Source of the DNA: Rhodospirillaceae bacterium | GTDB taxonomy: Bacteria; Pseudomonadota; Alphaproteobacteria; UBA8366 | Assembly: GCA_002722095.1 (NCBI GenBank) | Contig: PBKG01000006.1 | Coordinates: forward strand, 383,426-447,425 | Direction: 5' to 3' | DNA: 64,000 nucleotides | Shown: positions 17,760 to 28,433 of the stretch, one piece after another | Layout: each line of letters starts with the position of its first letter | Position numbering within the stretch: position 1 is the stretch's first letter | Notes under the pieces: model-generated | The model's input: only the letters and a program-made list of their open reading frames with translations | The model's database searches: none | What the model was told of the DNA's origin: nothing | Made by a program: the position numbers and the translations under genes

Positions 17760-20519
17760 TTAGTCCTGCTCTATAGATATCTTCTTCAAATGATAGAGAA
17801 ATTCGAGCGCATCCCGAGGTGACATATCGTCGGGATTTGCCTCTTTGAGAGCATCATCGATCGGCGACGGACCGCTGTTCGCGGGCTTCGGCGTATCCGC
17901 CATTGCCGCGAATAAGGGTAGATCGTCCGCAAGCCGGGTGATGCCACCCGATTGCTCGCTACGCTCGAGAGTCGCCAACACCTGTTCGGCACGGGCGATC
18001 ACCTCCGCCGGCAATCCGGCAAGCTTAGCCACATGAATGCCGTAGGAGCGGTCTGCTGCACCGGCGGCAATTTCGTGGAGAAAAATTACGTCGCCTTCCC
18101 ACTCCTTGACCCGCATGGTGAAGGGCTTCAATGCATCGAGCTGATTGGTCAGCGCCACCAGCTCGTGATAGTGGGTCGCGAACAACGCGCGACAGCGGTT
18201 TTTTTCGTGCAAATGCTCCACTGCGGCCCAAGCGATCGAAAGCCCATCGAAGGTCGCGGTACCCCGGCCAATTTCATCGAGAATTACGAAAGACCGGTCG
18301 CTCGCCTGATTGAGTATCGAGGCAGTTTCAACCATTTCGACCATAAAGGTAGACCTTCCGCGGGCCAGATCGTCAGCGGCCCCAACGCGGCTAAACAGCC
18401 GGTCGATAACACCAATTTGGGCCTGCTCCGCCGGAACGAAACTGCCGATTTGTGCCAATATTGCGATCAGCGCGTTTTGTCGTAGAAAAGTGCTTTTGCC
18501 AGCCATATTGGGGCCGGTGACGAGCCATATCCGCCTATCCCCATCGAGATTGCAATCATTGGCAACGAACGCTGTCTGCTGGCCCTCACCAAGCGCTGCC
18601 TCGACAACCGGATGGCGGCCCTGAACGATATTGAACTCCGTGCCGTCGACGACCTCCGGTCGGCAAAAATTCTGTTCCGTCGCCAATTCAGCCCCGGCAG
18701 CGGCAACGTCAAGCGCCGCCAAGGCCGATGCTTCGAGACTGATCGTCGTGCCTTTCGCGGTGACCGCGGCGGCCAGTTCTTGAAAAATCTCAAGTTCCAT
18801 CGCCAAGGCGCGATCGCCGGATTCGGAGATTCTCCGCGCCAAATCCGCCAGTTCCGGCGAGGAAAAACGAACCGCATTGGCCATCGTTTGCCGGTGAATG
18901 AAATCTTCCCCGAGCTTCTCTGACTGACGGGCGGAAACCTCGATGAAATAACCCAAAACATTGTTGTTCTTAATCTTCAACGTCTCGGCGCCGGTTTGAT
19001 CTTTATATTTGGCCTCTAGAGACGCCATCAGTTGACGGCTTTCGCCGCCCAACTGCTTTAACTCGTCAAGCGGCGGTGAATAGCCTTCGGCGATGAACCC
19101 GCCATCGCGGGAATTGAGCGGTAGATCGTCCGCCAGTGCACGACCGAGCAGATCGACCAACGCATCGTGTCGACTGAGATCGCCAAGCGCATCGGAAATA
19201 CCGTCCGGGGCAGGGGCTTTGGCGATCTGCAAAGCGCCCTTCAAATCCCGCGCGGCGATCAGCCCATCCCGAACCGCAGCGATGTCACGGGGGCCACCCC
19301 TGTTCACCGTGACCCGGGACAACGCACGCTCGAAATCCGGACATTTCCGCAAACCATCGCGCACAGCGGTGCGGGCACTCGAATCTGTAACAAACCATTC
19401 GACTGCATCGAGCCTATCGTTGATCGCGGCGAGCCCGGTCAACGGAGCATTCAGCCTCGCAGCGAGAAGCCGAGCCCCAAACCCGCTAACCGTGCGGTCA
19501 ATCGTCGCCAACAGGCTGCCCTTGCGTTCGCCCGAAAGCGTGATGGAAAGTTCGAGGTTGCGCCGGGTCGCCGCATCGATTTCCATGATCGCACCGGCGG
19601 AAATCTGACGGGGTGCCGACAAATGCGGCATTTCTCCGACCTGGGTCAGTTCCACATAGTCGACCAGCGCACCGGCAGCGGCGAGTTCGGCGCGTGAAAA
19701 TTCACCGAACGAGTCCATCGCTGCGACACCAAAAAGGGTTTCGAGCCGGCGCGCGGCATTGGTCGAATCGAACCGGCTGTCGGGCAACGGCACCGCTGCA
19801 TCTGGCCATTCATCCCAGATTATCTGCAGTTCGCCTTGCCCGTAGGTCTTTTCGGGCAACAAAATTTCGCCGGGCGCTATGCGTGCCAAAGCCGCAGCCA
19901 AAGCCGCCGGTGAAAAAGGCCGGACACATTGGAGATAAAACTCGCCGGTAGATATATCGAGCCAGGCAAGCGCATGTTCGCCACCGGCACTGCCCAAGGC
20001 TGCGAGGTAATTGTTGGCGCGCGCATTCAATAAACTATCTTCGGTCAGTGTCCCCGGCGTTACCAGGCGAACCACATCGCGCTTCACCAGGGCCTTGGAG
20101 CCACCGCGCTTTTTCGCTTCAGCCGGGTCCTCCATCTGCTCGCAGATTGCGACCCGGAAGCCTTGTTTGATCAGCCGCGCCAAATAACCGTCCGCCGCAT
20201 GAACCGGCACACCGCACATCGGAATATCGTCGCCTTTATGCTGACCCCTTTTGGTCAGCGTGATATCGAGCGCTGCGGCCGCAGCAACCGCATCGTCGAA
20301 AAACATCTCGTAGAAATCGCCCATACGATAAAATAAGAGGCAATCCGAATGTTGTTCCTTAAGCTTCAGATACTGCGCCATCATCGGCGTCGCGCCCGTA
20401 CGTGCCCGCGACCGCGGTTTTGTATGAGCCGGTGCTGCGGATGAATTTTGGTCTGAAGGCGAGTTGACCACGATAAATGCCGAGGTTCGGGTTGTCAGAA
20501 ATTCGTTTGCGAATCTCAT
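17760..20519 (-). CDS. mutS: DNA mismatch repair protein MutS
   Basis: A 919-residue mismatch-recognition ATPase. Domain I contains the mismatch-reading [15 protein letters not shown] motif (Phe-x-Glu in DFYEMF). The C-terminal ATPase has Walker [14 protein letters not shown], Walker [13 protein letters not shown] and ATHYHEL. The N-terminus carries about 45 extra polar residues before MMAQYLKLK, so a start near the internal codons is possible, but the ATG at 20519 is the furthest clear one. It is transcribed divergently from maeB across a 196-base gap and probably leads mutS-glnD. Confidence 0.95.
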   Translation of the reverse strand: MRFANEFLTTRTSAFIVVNSPSDQNSSAAPAHTKPRSRARTGATPMMAQYLKLKEQHSDCLLFYRMGDFYEMFFDDAVAAAAALDITLTKRGQHKGDDIPMCGVPVHAADGYLARLIKQGFRVAICEQMEDPAEAKKRGGSKALVKRDVVRLVTPGTLTEDSLLNARANNYLAALGSAGGEHALAWLDISTGEFYLQCVRPFSPAALAAALARIAPGEILLPEKTYGQGELQIIWDEWPDAAVPLPDSRFDSTNAARRLETLFGVAAMDSFGEFSRAELAAAGALVDYVELTQVGEMPHLSAPRQISAGAIMEIDAATRRNLELSITLSGERKGSLLATIDRTVSGFGARLLAARLNAPLTGLAAINDRLDAVEWFVTDSSARTAVRDGLRKCPDFERALSRVTVNRGGPRDIAAVRDGLIAARDLKGALQIAKAPAPDGISDALGDLSRHDALVDLLGRALADDLPLNSRDGGFIAEGYSPPLDELKQLGGESRQLMASLEAKYKDQTGAETLKIKNNNVLGYFIEVSARQSEKLGEDFIHRQTMANAVRFSSPELADLARRISESGDRALAMELEIFQELAAAVTAKGTTISLEASALAALDVAAAGAELATEQNFCRPEVVDGTEFNIVQGRHPVVEAALGEGQQTAFVANDCNLDGDRRIWLVTGPNMAGKSTFLRQNALIAILAQIGSFVPAEQAQIGVIDRLFSRVGAADDLARGRSTFMVEMVETASILNQASDRSFVILDEIGRGTATFDGLSIAWAAVEHLHEKNRCRALFATHYHELVALTNQLDALKPFTMRVKEWEGDVIFLHEIAAGAADRSYGIHVAKLAGLPAEVIARAEQVLATLERSEQSGGITRLADDLPLFAAMADTPKPANSGPSPIDDALKEANPDDMSPRDALEFLYHLKKISIEQD

Positions 20520-20715
20520 TGATTATCCGGCCTGAGGCCGGCCTTGGCTAGGGCGGATACGGCAAAAATGCCTCAAAATTGCGCCATTTATTAGGTGACA
20601 GCAGCGCTGGCCATGTGTAGGCCTTCATGTCAAACTATTCGGCAAATCCGGTTCCCGTTCTGGCGACGGGTCGACGGACAAAAGAAAATTGCACAGGGAG
20701 CGATGATTCACCGTC

Positions 20716-22977
20716 ATGTCCGACACTAAAATCAGCGAAAGAGACGCGCTCAATTTTCATACCCGCGGCCAGCCGGGCAAAATAGCCCTGCGCGCGACCA
20801 AGCCCCTGACCACTCAGCGTGACCTGTCGCTCGCCTACTCGCCGGGTGTGGCGTATCCCTGTCTCGAAATCGAAAAAGAAATCGACACCGCCTACGACTA
20901 CACCTCCAAAGGGAACATGGTTGCGGTTATTTCCAATGGCACCGCCGTGCTTGGCCTCGGAAATATTGGCGCGCTGGCCTCTAAACCGGTGATGGAAGGC
21001 AAGGCCGTACTGTTCAAACGCTTCGCCGACATCGACGGATTTGATCTGGAGGTGGAAACCGAGGATGTAGAGGAATTCATTTCCTGCGTTCGACTGATCG
21101 GAAATGGTTTCGGCGGCATCAATCTCGAAGACATCAAGGCCCCGGAATGTTTCATCATCGAGCAGAAACTGCGTGAGGAACTCGACGTTCCGGTTTTCCA
21201 TGACGATCAACATGGAACCGCGATCATCTCCGCGGCAGGCGTAATCAACGCGCTCGAGCTTACCGGACGCAAGATGAAAGACATCAAGATGGTGGTGAAC
21301 GGTGCCGGCGCATCGGCTATCGCCTGCATCGAGTTGATCAAATCCATGGGCGTACCCCACGATCAGGTAACACTCTGCGATTCCAAAGGCGTCATCTATC
21401 AAGGCCGCGAAGAGGGCATGAACCAATGGAAGTCCGCCCACGCGGTGCCAACCAAGGACCGCACGCTGGCGGACGCGGTCAAGGGCGCAGATCTGCTATT
21501 CGGGCTGTCGGTCAAAGGCGCAGTGTCGGGAGAGATGGTTAAATCGATGGCCGATAACCCGATTATCTTCGCGATGGCCAACCCGGATCCGGAGATCACA
21601 CCGGAAGAGGTAGCCGCGATCCGCGATGACGCCATCATGGCCACGGGTCGATCCGATTATCCCAATCAGATCAATAATGTACTTGGGTTCCCCTATATCT
21701 TCCGCGGCGCATTGGATGTGCGAGCCTCGACGATCAATGATGAGATGAAGTCCGCAGCCGCCCATGCGCTCGCCGAACTGGCCCGTGAAGACGTGCCCGA
21801 CGAAGTCGATGCGGCTTATGGGGGCAAGCGGCTCCGCTACGGCCCCGACTACATAATTCCGGTGCCCTTCGATCCGCGTTTGATTTCAGCGATCCCGCCA
21901 GCGGTCGCCAAGGCAGCGATGAAAAGCAAGGTCGCCCGAAAGCCAATTGAAGACATGGATGCCTATCGCACCCAGCTTTCCGCACGCCTCGACCCGACGA
22001 CGTCGAAACTGCAATTCATTTTCCAGCGGGTACAATCGGAAAACAAACGCATCGTCTTCGCCGAGGGCGAGGAGGAACGCGTCATTCGCGCAGCTTTGGC
22101 CTTCCGCAATGCAGGCTACGGCGAACCAGTGTTGCTCGGACGCGCAGACCGGGTAGAAGAGACCATGGCAGGCCTCGGTATCGAAGGTGTCGCCGATCTC
22201 GAAATTCACAATGCAGCACTCAGCACCGACAAAACGACCTATTCCGATTACCTTTATGACCGGCTGCAACGGCGGGGCTTTTTGTTTCGGGATTGCCAGC
22301 GACTGGTCAATCAGGATCGAAATATATTTGGCGCTTGCATGGTCGCGTGCGGGGATGTGGACGGCATGGTCACCGGCGTAACTCGCCCGTTCGCAGTCGC
22401 CTTTTCGGAAGTGACCCGCGTGATAGACGCCAAGGACGGCGAGCGCCCGATGGGTATCACCATGATGATGGCGCAGGAAAAAACCATCCTGATCGCCGAC
22501 AGCCGGGTGCACGAATCGCCCAACAGCGAAGAGTTGGCGGACATAGCCTGCGGCGCCGCGGCCTACGCACGTAAGCTCGGCCAAGAGCCACGCGTTGCGA
22601 TCCTATCGTTCTCGAATTTCGGGCAGCCCAAGCGGCGGCAAATGGAACGTGTTCGCCATGCGGTAACGTTATTGGACGAACGCAAGGTGGATTTCGAATA
22701 TGACGGCGAAATGGCAGTCGATACGGCTCTCGATTTCGAACTGATGCAACGCCTGTATCCGTTCTGCCGCCTATCGGGCCCGGCAAATGTTTTGGTGATG
22801 CCCGAACTGCACAGCGCCAGCATTTCCTCGAAGCTTTTGCAGGCTCTCGGCGACGGTACGGTTATCGGCCCGATCCTGGAGGGTCTGTCGAAGCCGGTGC
22901 AGTTCGTTCAACTGGGGTGCCGGGTCAGCGATTTGATCAACGCCGCCGCGATCGCCGCATACGATGCGATCGAATAA
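20716..22977 (+). CDS. maeB: NADP-dependent malic enzyme with C-terminal phosphotransacetylase-like domain
   Basis: A 753-residue multimodular malic enzyme that decarboxylates malate to pyruvate. Residues 1-430 are the malic enzyme proper, with LAYSPGVAYPC, HDDQHGTAIISAAG, the NAD(P)-binding VVNGAGASAIACIEL, and AMANPDPEITPEE. Residues about 430-753 match phosphate acetyltransferase (FAEGEEERVIRAA, VTGVTRPFAVAF, VLVMPELHSASI). In this family that half is regulatory, responding to acetyl-CoA, and is usually without transacetylase activity. AGGGAG lies about 17 bases before the ATG. Confidence 0.95.
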   Translation: MSDTKISERDALNFHTRGQPGKIALRATKPLTTQRDLSLAYSPGVAYPCLEIEKEIDTAYDYTSKGNMVAVISNGTAVLGLGNIGALASKPVMEGKAVLFKRFADIDGFDLEVETEDVEEFISCVRLIGNGFGGINLEDIKAPECFIIEQKLREELDVPVFHDDQHGTAIISAAGVINALELTGRKMKDIKMVVNGAGASAIACIELIKSMGVPHDQVTLCDSKGVIYQGREEGMNQWKSAHAVPTKDRTLADAVKGADLLFGLSVKGAVSGEMVKSMADNPIIFAMANPDPEITPEEVAAIRDDAIMATGRSDYPNQINNVLGFPYIFRGALDVRASTINDEMKSAAAHALAELAREDVPDEVDAAYGGKRLRYGPDYIIPVPFDPRLISAIPPAVAKAAMKSKVARKPIEDMDAYRTQLSARLDPTTSKLQFIFQRVQSENKRIVFAEGEEERVIRAALAFRNAGYGEPVLLGRADRVEETMAGLGIEGVADLEIHNAALSTDKTTYSDYLYDRLQRRGFLFRDCQRLVNQDRNIFGACMVACGDVDGMVTGVTRPFAVAFSEVTRVIDAKDGERPMGITMMMAQEKTILIADSRVHESPNSEELADIACGAAAYARKLGQEPRVAILSFSNFGQPKRRQMERVRHAVTLLDERKVDFEYDGEMAVDTALDFELMQRLYPFCRLSGPANVLVMPELHSASISSKLLQALGDGTVIGPILEGLSKPVQFVQLGCRVSDLINAAAIAAYDAIE

Positions 22978-22980
22978 GAA

Positions 22981-23493
22981 TTAGATACGGTTCAAAACGT
23001 CCTGATAGGTCTTGGTAGCCTCGGCGCCAAAACAACAGAATGTCACCGAGGTGATTGGAGTATCTTCCGCCAAAACCGACTTGACGGTTTCCACTGCGAT
23101 TTCGGTCGCTCGGGCGAGCGGAAACCGGTAAACCCCGGTTGAAATCGCCGGAAAAGCCATGCTTGCGACGTCATTTTCAGCCGCAAGACGCAGACTGTTG
23201 AGATAACAGGATTCGAGTAACGCTTCTTCGTCAGCGCTTCCCCCTTGCCAAATCGGGCCCACTGTATGGATCACGTAACGGGCCGGTAATTGGTAGCCGC
23301 CGGTGATCTTCGCCTCGCCGGTCGGGCACCCCCCGAGCGTGCGGCATTCCGCCAGCAGGTCGGGGCCCGCTGCGCGGTGTATGGCGCCGTCGACGCCGCC
23401 GCCGCCCAGCAGCGATTCATTCGCCGCATTGACGATGGCATCGACCGCGAGCGTGGTGATATCGCCTTCGAAAATCTGCAGTGCGTCGGTCAT
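22981..23493 (-). CDS. Macrodomain protein, O-acetyl-ADP-ribose deacetylase type
   Basis: A 170-residue stand-alone macrodomain of the YmdB/MacroD group, which removes ADP-ribose-linked groups or hydrolyses O-acetyl-ADP-ribose. Diagnostic motifs are [43 protein letters not shown] and [12 protein letters not shown]. The ATG at 23493 overlaps the ampG-like stop by four bases (ATGA), so the two are translationally coupled. It ends three bases from the convergent maeB end. Confidence 0.92.
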   Translation of the reverse strand: MTDALQIFEGDITTLAVDAIVNAANESLLGGGGVDGAIHRAAGPDLLAECRTLGGCPTGEAKITGGYQLPARYVIHTVGPIWQGGSADEEALLESCYLNSLRLAAENDVASMAFPAISTGVYRFPLARATEIAVETVKSVLAEDTPITSVTFCCFGAEATKTYQDVLNRI

Positions 23494-24782
23494 GATGCCT
23501 CCTTTTTTGCCTGTGCCCGCGCGGCCAAATAAAGACAAAGAAAAATTGCCGGCAGCCCAAGCATGCCCGCATAGGCAAAAAAGGCCATATAGCCTGCCCC
23601 ATCGACCACGATCCCGGAAAACCCGCCGATAAATTTACCCGGCAAGGTCATTAACGAGCTGAACAAGGCGTATTGGGTCGCGGTGTAGGGCGTACGGGTG
23701 AGGCTCGACAAATAGGCGATAAACGCCGAACCGGCGAGCCCGCCACTGATATTGTCCGCACTGATGACGATTGTGAGCAACGTCAGATCGCGGCCGACCC
23801 AAGCCAACAGCGCGAACAAAAGATTTGCCGCAACCACAAGCACCGCGCCCAACAATAACGGCCCCATTATGCCGTAGCGCGCGACCAGCACACCGCCCAT
23901 GAAAGTGCCCAGAATCGTCATGCCAAAGCCGAATGCTTTGATGATGTTGGCGATCTCCGTCTTGGAAAACCCGAGATCCACATAAAACGGATTGGCCATC
24001 ACCCCCATGGATATGTCGCTCACACGGTAGACCGCCACGAACAAAAGAATTGGCAGCGCCAATGGACCAACTCGGCGGAAGAATTCGCTGAACGGCCGAA
24101 TCACCGCTTCGTCTAACCATTCGGCAAAGTTTCGTGCGCGTGTTGGAAGCTTTGTGTCTTGGGGTTCCGGAATCACCCAAACGGTGACAATCCCGATTCC
24201 CATCAATGCTGCCATGATGCCGTAGCTCACAGTCCATCCGGCAAATTCGGCGACATAAAGCGCTCCCGCGCCGGCAACAAGCAAGGCAACACGGTACCCG
24301 AGCTGATACGCCGCCGCGAGGGCGCCTTGCATATCATCGGGTGCGATTTCGATGCGGTACGCATCAATGGCGACGTCTTGCGTCGCGGAGAAAAACGCCA
24401 CGGCAAGCGCAAACCCTACCAGCATTTGCGGGGCGGAACTCGGCTCGGAGAAGGCCATCCCCGCAAGCCCGCCCGCAATACCGAGCATTGCCAAAAGCAT
24501 CCAGGATCGCCGCCGGCCGAGCGCGCGAGTGAAGCCGATGATCGACATGTGATCTACCACCGGGGCCCAAATCACCTTGATCGAGTAGGTGATTCCGATC
24601 CAACTCACAAACCCGATCGCGGTTCGGCTGATTCCGGCTTCGCGCAACCAAAGCGACAGCGTCGAAAACACCAACAAAAACGGCAAGCCTGCGGAAAATC
24701 CCAGGAAAAGAAGCGCCAGAACGCGTTTTTCCCCATAGATGGTGAGCGCGTCACGCCAGCTTCTTGTTGGCGGGTTGGGCAC
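23490..24782 (-). CDS. ampG: AmpG-like MFS permease (muropeptide transporter family)
   Basis: A 430-residue 12-segment major-facilitator protein. The N-terminus [21 protein letters not shown], followed by [22 protein letters not shown] and the loop LGRRRSWML, is characteristic of AmpG, which imports anhydro-muropeptides for cell-wall recycling. [13 protein letters not shown] is a further AmpG signature. The start is GTG at 24782, 11 bases after the PfkB kinase stop. Closely related PAT-family transporters carry acetyl-CoA, so the substrate is likely but not certain. Confidence 0.85.
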   Translation of the reverse strand: MPNPPTRSWRDALTIYGEKRVLALLFLGFSAGLPFLLVFSTLSLWLREAGISRTAIGFVSWIGITYSIKVIWAPVVDHMSIIGFTRALGRRRSWMLLAMLGIAGGLAGMAFSEPSSAPQMLVGFALAVAFFSATQDVAIDAYRIEIAPDDMQGALAAAYQLGYRVALLVAGAGALYVAEFAGWTVSYGIMAALMGIGIVTVWVIPEPQDTKLPTRARNFAEWLDEAVIRPFSEFFRRVGPLALPILLFVAVYRVSDISMGVMANPFYVDLGFSKTEIANIIKAFGFGMTILGTFMGGVLVARYGIMGPLLLGAVLVVAANLLFALLAWVGRDLTLLTIVISADNISGGLAGSAFIAYLSSLTRTPYTATQYALFSSLMTLPGKFIGGFSGIVVDGAGYMAFFAYAGMLGLPAIFLCLYLAARAQAKKEAS

Positions 24783-24793
24783 CGTTCGAACTT

Positions 24794-25780
24794 TTAGGAC
24801 AGCTTCGCTGCGACCAGCGCCGCCAAATCCTGTTCCGGCCGGGCTCCGTAATGACTAATGACCTCGGCCGCAGCGATGGCGCCAATTTGTCCGCATCGAG
24901 CTAAATCCATGCCCTTGCTGAGCCCATAGAGGAATCCTGCGGCGAATTGATCGCCGGCGCCGGTCGTATCCACCAGTTCGGCAACCGGTTCTGCAGCCAC
25001 CTCGATCCGTTCGCCTTTCGCCATGATCACCGCTCCCTTTTCACCGCAGGTAACGCAGACGATACCGCACTTGCCGCTCGCGCAGCTAATTGCCTGATCG
25101 AAGCTATCGGCCTCGTAAAGGCTTACGATTTCCAGCTCGTTGGCAAAAAGAATGTCCGTATGGTGCTCGACCAAGTCGATGAATGCGCCGCGATGACGAT
25201 CGACACAAAAGCTGTCCGATAGTGTTACCGCCACCGCCCCGCCAGCAGTATGAGTAAGATTTGCTGCCCGCAAGATCGCCTGTTGCGCCACCGGCTGATC
25301 GAACAGATAGCCCTCCATATAAACAATTTCGCTGTCGGCAATCGCCGTTTCATCGAGATCTTCCGGGGCCAACAGTGCCGCTGTGCCAAGATGCGTACAC
25401 ATGGTGCGTTGGGCATCGGGTGTTACGAAAACCAGACAGCACCCAGTCGGCAAGCCGTCCGCCGCCGGAAGCCCAGCGAACGCACAGCCCAGCTTTTCCA
25501 TGTCCGCCTGAAAGGCGCGCCCAAACTCGTCGTCCTTAAGCTTGCCGATGAAAGCGCCCTTGCCACCAAGTGAGGCAAAACCGGCCATCGAGTTGGCGCA
25601 CGAGCCGCCGGACGCCTGATGCGGCGCGGACATGGTCGCAAACAAATCGTCGGCCTCGCCCTCATCAACGAGCTGCATGCCACCTTTCGGTAGATTTTTA
25701 CGAGTGAGAAAATCGTCGTCAGCATCGGACAGCACATCGACCAACGCATTCCCGATACCGAGAAGATCATATTTGGCCAT
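24794..25780 (-). CDS. PfkB-family sugar/adenosine kinase
   Basis: A 328-residue ribokinase-superfamily enzyme. The N-terminus YDLLGIGNALVDVLSDADDDFL, the GGSCANSMAGFASLGG block and the C-terminal PfkB signature DTTGAGDQFAAGFLYGLSKG (catalytic Asp in the last motif) resemble the bacterial adenosine kinase-like group. The substrate is not proven by sequence. ATG 25780 begins MAKYDLLG and has a GGAGGG ribosome-binding site; 27 upstream codons are open but unlike the family. It probably starts the kinase-ampG-macrodomain operon and is divergent from the EI24-like gene. Confidence 0.88.
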   Translation of the reverse strand: MAKYDLLGIGNALVDVLSDADDDFLTRKNLPKGGMQLVDEGEADDLFATMSAPHQASGGSCANSMAGFASLGGKGAFIGKLKDDEFGRAFQADMEKLGCAFAGLPAADGLPTGCCLVFVTPDAQRTMCTHLGTAALLAPEDLDETAIADSEIVYMEGYLFDQPVAQQAILRAANLTHTAGGAVAVTLSDSFCVDRHRGAFIDLVEHHTDILFANELEIVSLYEADSFDQAISCASGKCGIVCVTCGEKGAVIMAKGERIEVAAEPVAELVDTTGAGDQFAAGFLYGLSKGMDLARCGQIGAIAAAEVISHYGARPEQDLAALVAAKLS

Positions 25781-25914
25781 AAGGCCCTCCAAATAGTTCT
25801 TGCCGCCGCCGCCGGCAGGCGCCAGGCGGCGTGAGTATAGCGGGACAAGCGGGACCGACAAGAAGTGCGACCGTTTCCCTTGCGGCTGACGCGCACCATC
25901 GTTATTGATGCGAG

Positions 25915-26625
25915 ATGTTCAAGTTTTTATTGAAAGCGTTGGCCCAATTATCCGACCCCGCACTACGCCGGGTAATGTATTTCGGAATTCTGGGTTCGGT
26001 CTTGGTATTCGGCACGCTCGCCATGGGGCTTTGGTATCTTTTCGACACCATACCCGCTGAAAGCGTGCCATTTCTCACCACGATCCGGGATTGGCTCGGC
26101 GGTTCATTCGAATGGGTCTCGGGGATTTTGTTCGCCGGCGGTATCGGCGTGCTGACCTTTTTGCTATTCCCCGGCGTGGTCACGATCATCGTCGGCATAT
26201 TTCTCGAAGACGTCGTAAAGGCTGTCGAAGCCAAGCATTATCCAAACTTACCGGCGGGCCGGGATCAACCGATTCGGGAAATCGTCATCTCAACGGTGAA
26301 ATTCGCTTGTCTCGTATTATTGGTAAATGTGCTGGCGCTTCCGCTTTACATCCTGCTGATTTTCCTGCCGCCACTCAATCTGGTGCTTTTTTATGCCATC
26401 AACGGCTATTTGACGGGCCGCGAATATTTCGAACTTGTCGGGCTGTTACGACGCGAGCCAGCGGAAACCGAACGGCTTCGGAAACGCCATCGGGGTCGCG
26501 TCCAATTGGCAGGAATTATGCTGGTCTTTCTGATGACAATCCCGTTCGTGAACTTGCTGGCGCCGGTTATTGCAACAGCCTTTATGGTGCATTTTATTCA
26601 CGACCTGCCGGCGGACACCGAATAA
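25915..26625 (+). CDS. EI24/CysZ-like integral membrane protein
   Basis: A 236-residue membrane protein with about four to five hydrophobic segments (around 22-45, 65-100, 130-160 and 195-225). The spacing of helices and the ending PFVNLLAPVIATAFMVHFIHDL match the EI24 domain family, which includes the sulfate transporter CysZ. No cysteine-biosynthesis gene is near, so sulfate transport is not supported by context. ATG 25915 is the start. Confidence 0.8.
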   Translation: MFKFLLKALAQLSDPALRRVMYFGILGSVLVFGTLAMGLWYLFDTIPAESVPFLTTIRDWLGGSFEWVSGILFAGGIGVLTFLLFPGVVTIIVGIFLEDVVKAVEAKHYPNLPAGRDQPIREIVISTVKFACLVLLVNVLALPLYILLIFLPPLNLVLFYAINGYLTGREYFELVGLLRREPAETERLRKRHRGRVQLAGIMLVFLMTIPFVNLLAPVIATAFMVHFIHDLPADTE

Positions 26626-26652
26626 GGTCAACCTCCCCCGCACCGCGATTGG

Positions 26653-26680
26653 TTGACACCGCTTCGCGGTCCACTACATT
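26653..26680 (+). promoter_or_regulatory. Sigma-70-like promoter upstream of the bactofilin gene
   Basis: TTGACA (26653-26658) is a perfect -35 box. A 16-base spacer leads to TACATT (26675-26680), which matches TATAAT at four of six bases. The bactofilin ATG lies 59 bases downstream and is preceded by GGAGGGG. Confidence 0.55.
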
Positions 26681-26738
26681 GCCTTGATAGGAGAAGATTG
26701 GCTCGCGCGGGCCGTTTTTAACGCCGGAGGGGCAAACT

Positions 26739-27203
26739 ATGGCCGCAGATCCCAAGTCACCGACTGCTTTACCCGAAGGATTCGCCAAACGTGTGGTGAG
26801 TATTCCTGGATCCGCCAGTCCCGGATCTGTTTCAAGTGGCGAGACCGGCAAAAAGCTGGTTGTCGGCAAGGATATTTGTTTGTCCGGCGAGATAACCGCT
26901 TGCGATACGCTGGTTGTCGAAGGCCAGGTCGAAGCTTCGCTGAAAGACAGCCGCATGTTCGAAGTTACAGAAAGCGGCGATTTCAAAGGCAAAGTGGAAA
27001 TCGACGTTGCCGAGATTCGCGGCAAGTTCGAAGGCGAGTTGACCGCAAAAACACGGCTAATCATTCGTCGGTCCGGTGTCGCCACCGGCACGATTCGCTA
27101 CCGCTTACTGGAAATCGAACAAGGCGGAGAAATAGCAGGCACGGTGGAAGTGCTGCCGGATCTCGACGGAGACGGCGACAATGACGATTCCGAGGCCGCC
27201 TAA
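26739..27203 (+). CDS. Bactofilin (polymer-forming cytoskeletal protein)
   Basis: A 154-residue bactofilin. The central domain (about 40-135) shows the regular beta-helix pattern GKDICLSGEITACDTLVVEGQ, SGDFKGKVEIDVAEIRGKFEG, then GTIRYRLLEIEQGGEIAGTV. Short disordered tails flank it, with an acidic aspartate-rich C-terminus. Bactofilins polymerise without nucleotide and localise cell-wall or stalk machinery. A strong GGAGGGG ribosome-binding site precedes the ATG. The next gene overlaps its end by 23 bases. Confidence 0.92.
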   Translation: MAADPKSPTALPEGFAKRVVSIPGSASPGSVSSGETGKKLVVGKDICLSGEITACDTLVVEGQVEASLKDSRMFEVTESGDFKGKVEIDVAEIRGKFEGELTAKTRLIIRRSGVATGTIRYRLLEIEQGGEIAGTVEVLPDLDGDGDNDDSEAA

Positions 27204-27711
27204 GGTGTTATCCCGCAAATTTGTTCGTCTGGCAGCGGTTGCCCTTTTCGCCGGAGTTTTTGCAAGCGCCTGTGAGATTGGTCCCGATGGGCAACTGACA
27301 TTCGCTGTCGATCCCGCACTCTTTGGCGGAAGCGCTCCTGCCGAAATCGAAAAGAAGGATGCAAAGGCAACGGTGGATATGCCGACGGCGATTACGCTCG
27401 GGATTTCGAAACTCGACGAAAACGGTGCCAAGGAATTTAAGGGTCAAAAGGCAGAGTCACTGGTGCGCGTCATCGGCCGGCCGGACTTCGTGCGCCGGGA
27501 TGGGCCCGCCCAGATCTGGCAATATCGTTCCAGCGCCTGCATCCTGGATCTGTTCGTTTACGGAAAACAAAGCGAGCAGAAGATTGCCCATTCGGAACTG
27601 CGCGGCAGCGCCGTTGGTAAAGCGCCGGCAAATGGATGTTTCGCGAAATTGTTAGAGGGCCGAATCGGCTCGAAACACGCGCTGCGCTCGATTAAAGCGT
27701 CTTCTCTTTAA
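27181..27711 (+). CDS. Putative lipoprotein of unknown function
   Basis: A 176-residue protein that I do not recognise as a named family. A basic N-terminus and hydrophobic segment (VRLAAVALFAGVFASAC) end in a lipobox-like ASAC, so the mature protein is probably lipidated at Cys31. The later part has ESLVRVIGRPDFVRRDGPAQIWQYRS and CILDLFVYG, resembling short conserved alphaproteobacterial envelope proteins. ATG 27181 lies inside the bactofilin end; GTG 27205, just after the bactofilin stop, is a plausible alternative. Its 3' end overlaps the convergent nth gene by 20 bases. Confidence 0.7.
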   Translation: MTIPRPPKVLSRKFVRLAAVALFAGVFASACEIGPDGQLTFAVDPALFGGSAPAEIEKKDAKATVDMPTAITLGISKLDENGAKEFKGQKAESLVRVIGRPDFVRRDGPAQIWQYRSSACILDLFVYGKQSEQKIAHSELRGSAVGKAPANGCFAKLLEGRIGSKHALRSIKASSL

Positions 27712-28324
27712 ATCCGCACAAATCGCTAACGACACAAGCCGGGCATTCGGGTTTGCGCGCCTTGCACACATATCGGCCGTGAAGAATGAGCCAATGATGG
27801 GCGTGGCGCATATATTTATCCGGCACCACGTTTAAAAACTTATTCTCCACCGCCAGGGGCGTTTTTCCGGGCGCCATGCCGGTTCGATTGCCAAGCCGAA
27901 ACAGGTGCGTGTCGACGGCAATCGTTGGCTCTCCGAATGCGATATTCAGCACCACGTTCGCGGTCTTGCGACCGACGCCGGGTAGTTTCTGTAGGGCGTC
28001 CCTGTCTCTCGGCACCTCGCTGCCATGCTCGTCTATCAGGATCTGACTGAGCGCGATGACATTTTTGGCCTTGCCGTTAAAAAGCCCAATCGTCTTGATG
28101 TAGCCTTTGAGTTTGCGCTCGCCGAGCTCAACCATTTTTTCGGGCGTATCGACCACCTTGAACAAAGGCCCCGTTGCCTTATTGACGCCCACATCGGTCG
28201 CCTGCGCGGACAGCACCACCGCCACCAGCAGGGTATATTCATTGACATAGTGGAGTTCGCCTTGGGGGTCGGGCCGTTCTTCCTCGAGACGGCGAAAGAA
28301 CTCTTCGATGCGGGTATTTTGCAT
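27692..28324 (-). CDS. nth: Endonuclease III (DNA glycosylase/AP lyase)
   Basis: A 210-residue base-excision-repair enzyme acting on oxidised pyrimidines. The helix-hairpin-helix LPGVGRKTANVVLN contains the catalytic lysine, VDTHLFRLGNR contains the catalytic aspartate, and the C-terminal 4Fe-4S cluster motif is C-x6-C-x2-C-x5-C (CKARKPECPACVVSDLC). ATG 28324 begins MQNTRIEEFF and is preferred to the in-frame GTG 19 codons upstream. The 3' end overlaps the convergent lipoprotein gene. Confidence 0.95.
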   Translation of the reverse strand: MQNTRIEEFFRRLEEERPDPQGELHYVNEYTLLVAVVLSAQATDVGVNKATGPLFKVVDTPEKMVELGERKLKGYIKTIGLFNGKAKNVIALSQILIDEHGSEVPRDRDALQKLPGVGRKTANVVLNIAFGEPTIAVDTHLFRLGNRTGMAPGKTPLAVENKFLNVVPDKYMRHAHHWLILHGRYVCKARKPECPACVVSDLCGFKEKTL

Positions 28325-28433
28325 GGAGAGAATCCTAATCGCCCTTTGTCCTATAGCCAAGACCGAACCTTCATTTTTCACGAATTTTCATTAAGCTGGA
28401 CAGGTCAGGACATGGAGGTGATAAACTTCCGCC

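Noticed and set aside
20635..21441. Long minus-strand reading frame inside maeB
   Set aside because: It is fully antisense to maeB, with no family signature, so it is a shadow frame of a GC-biased gene.
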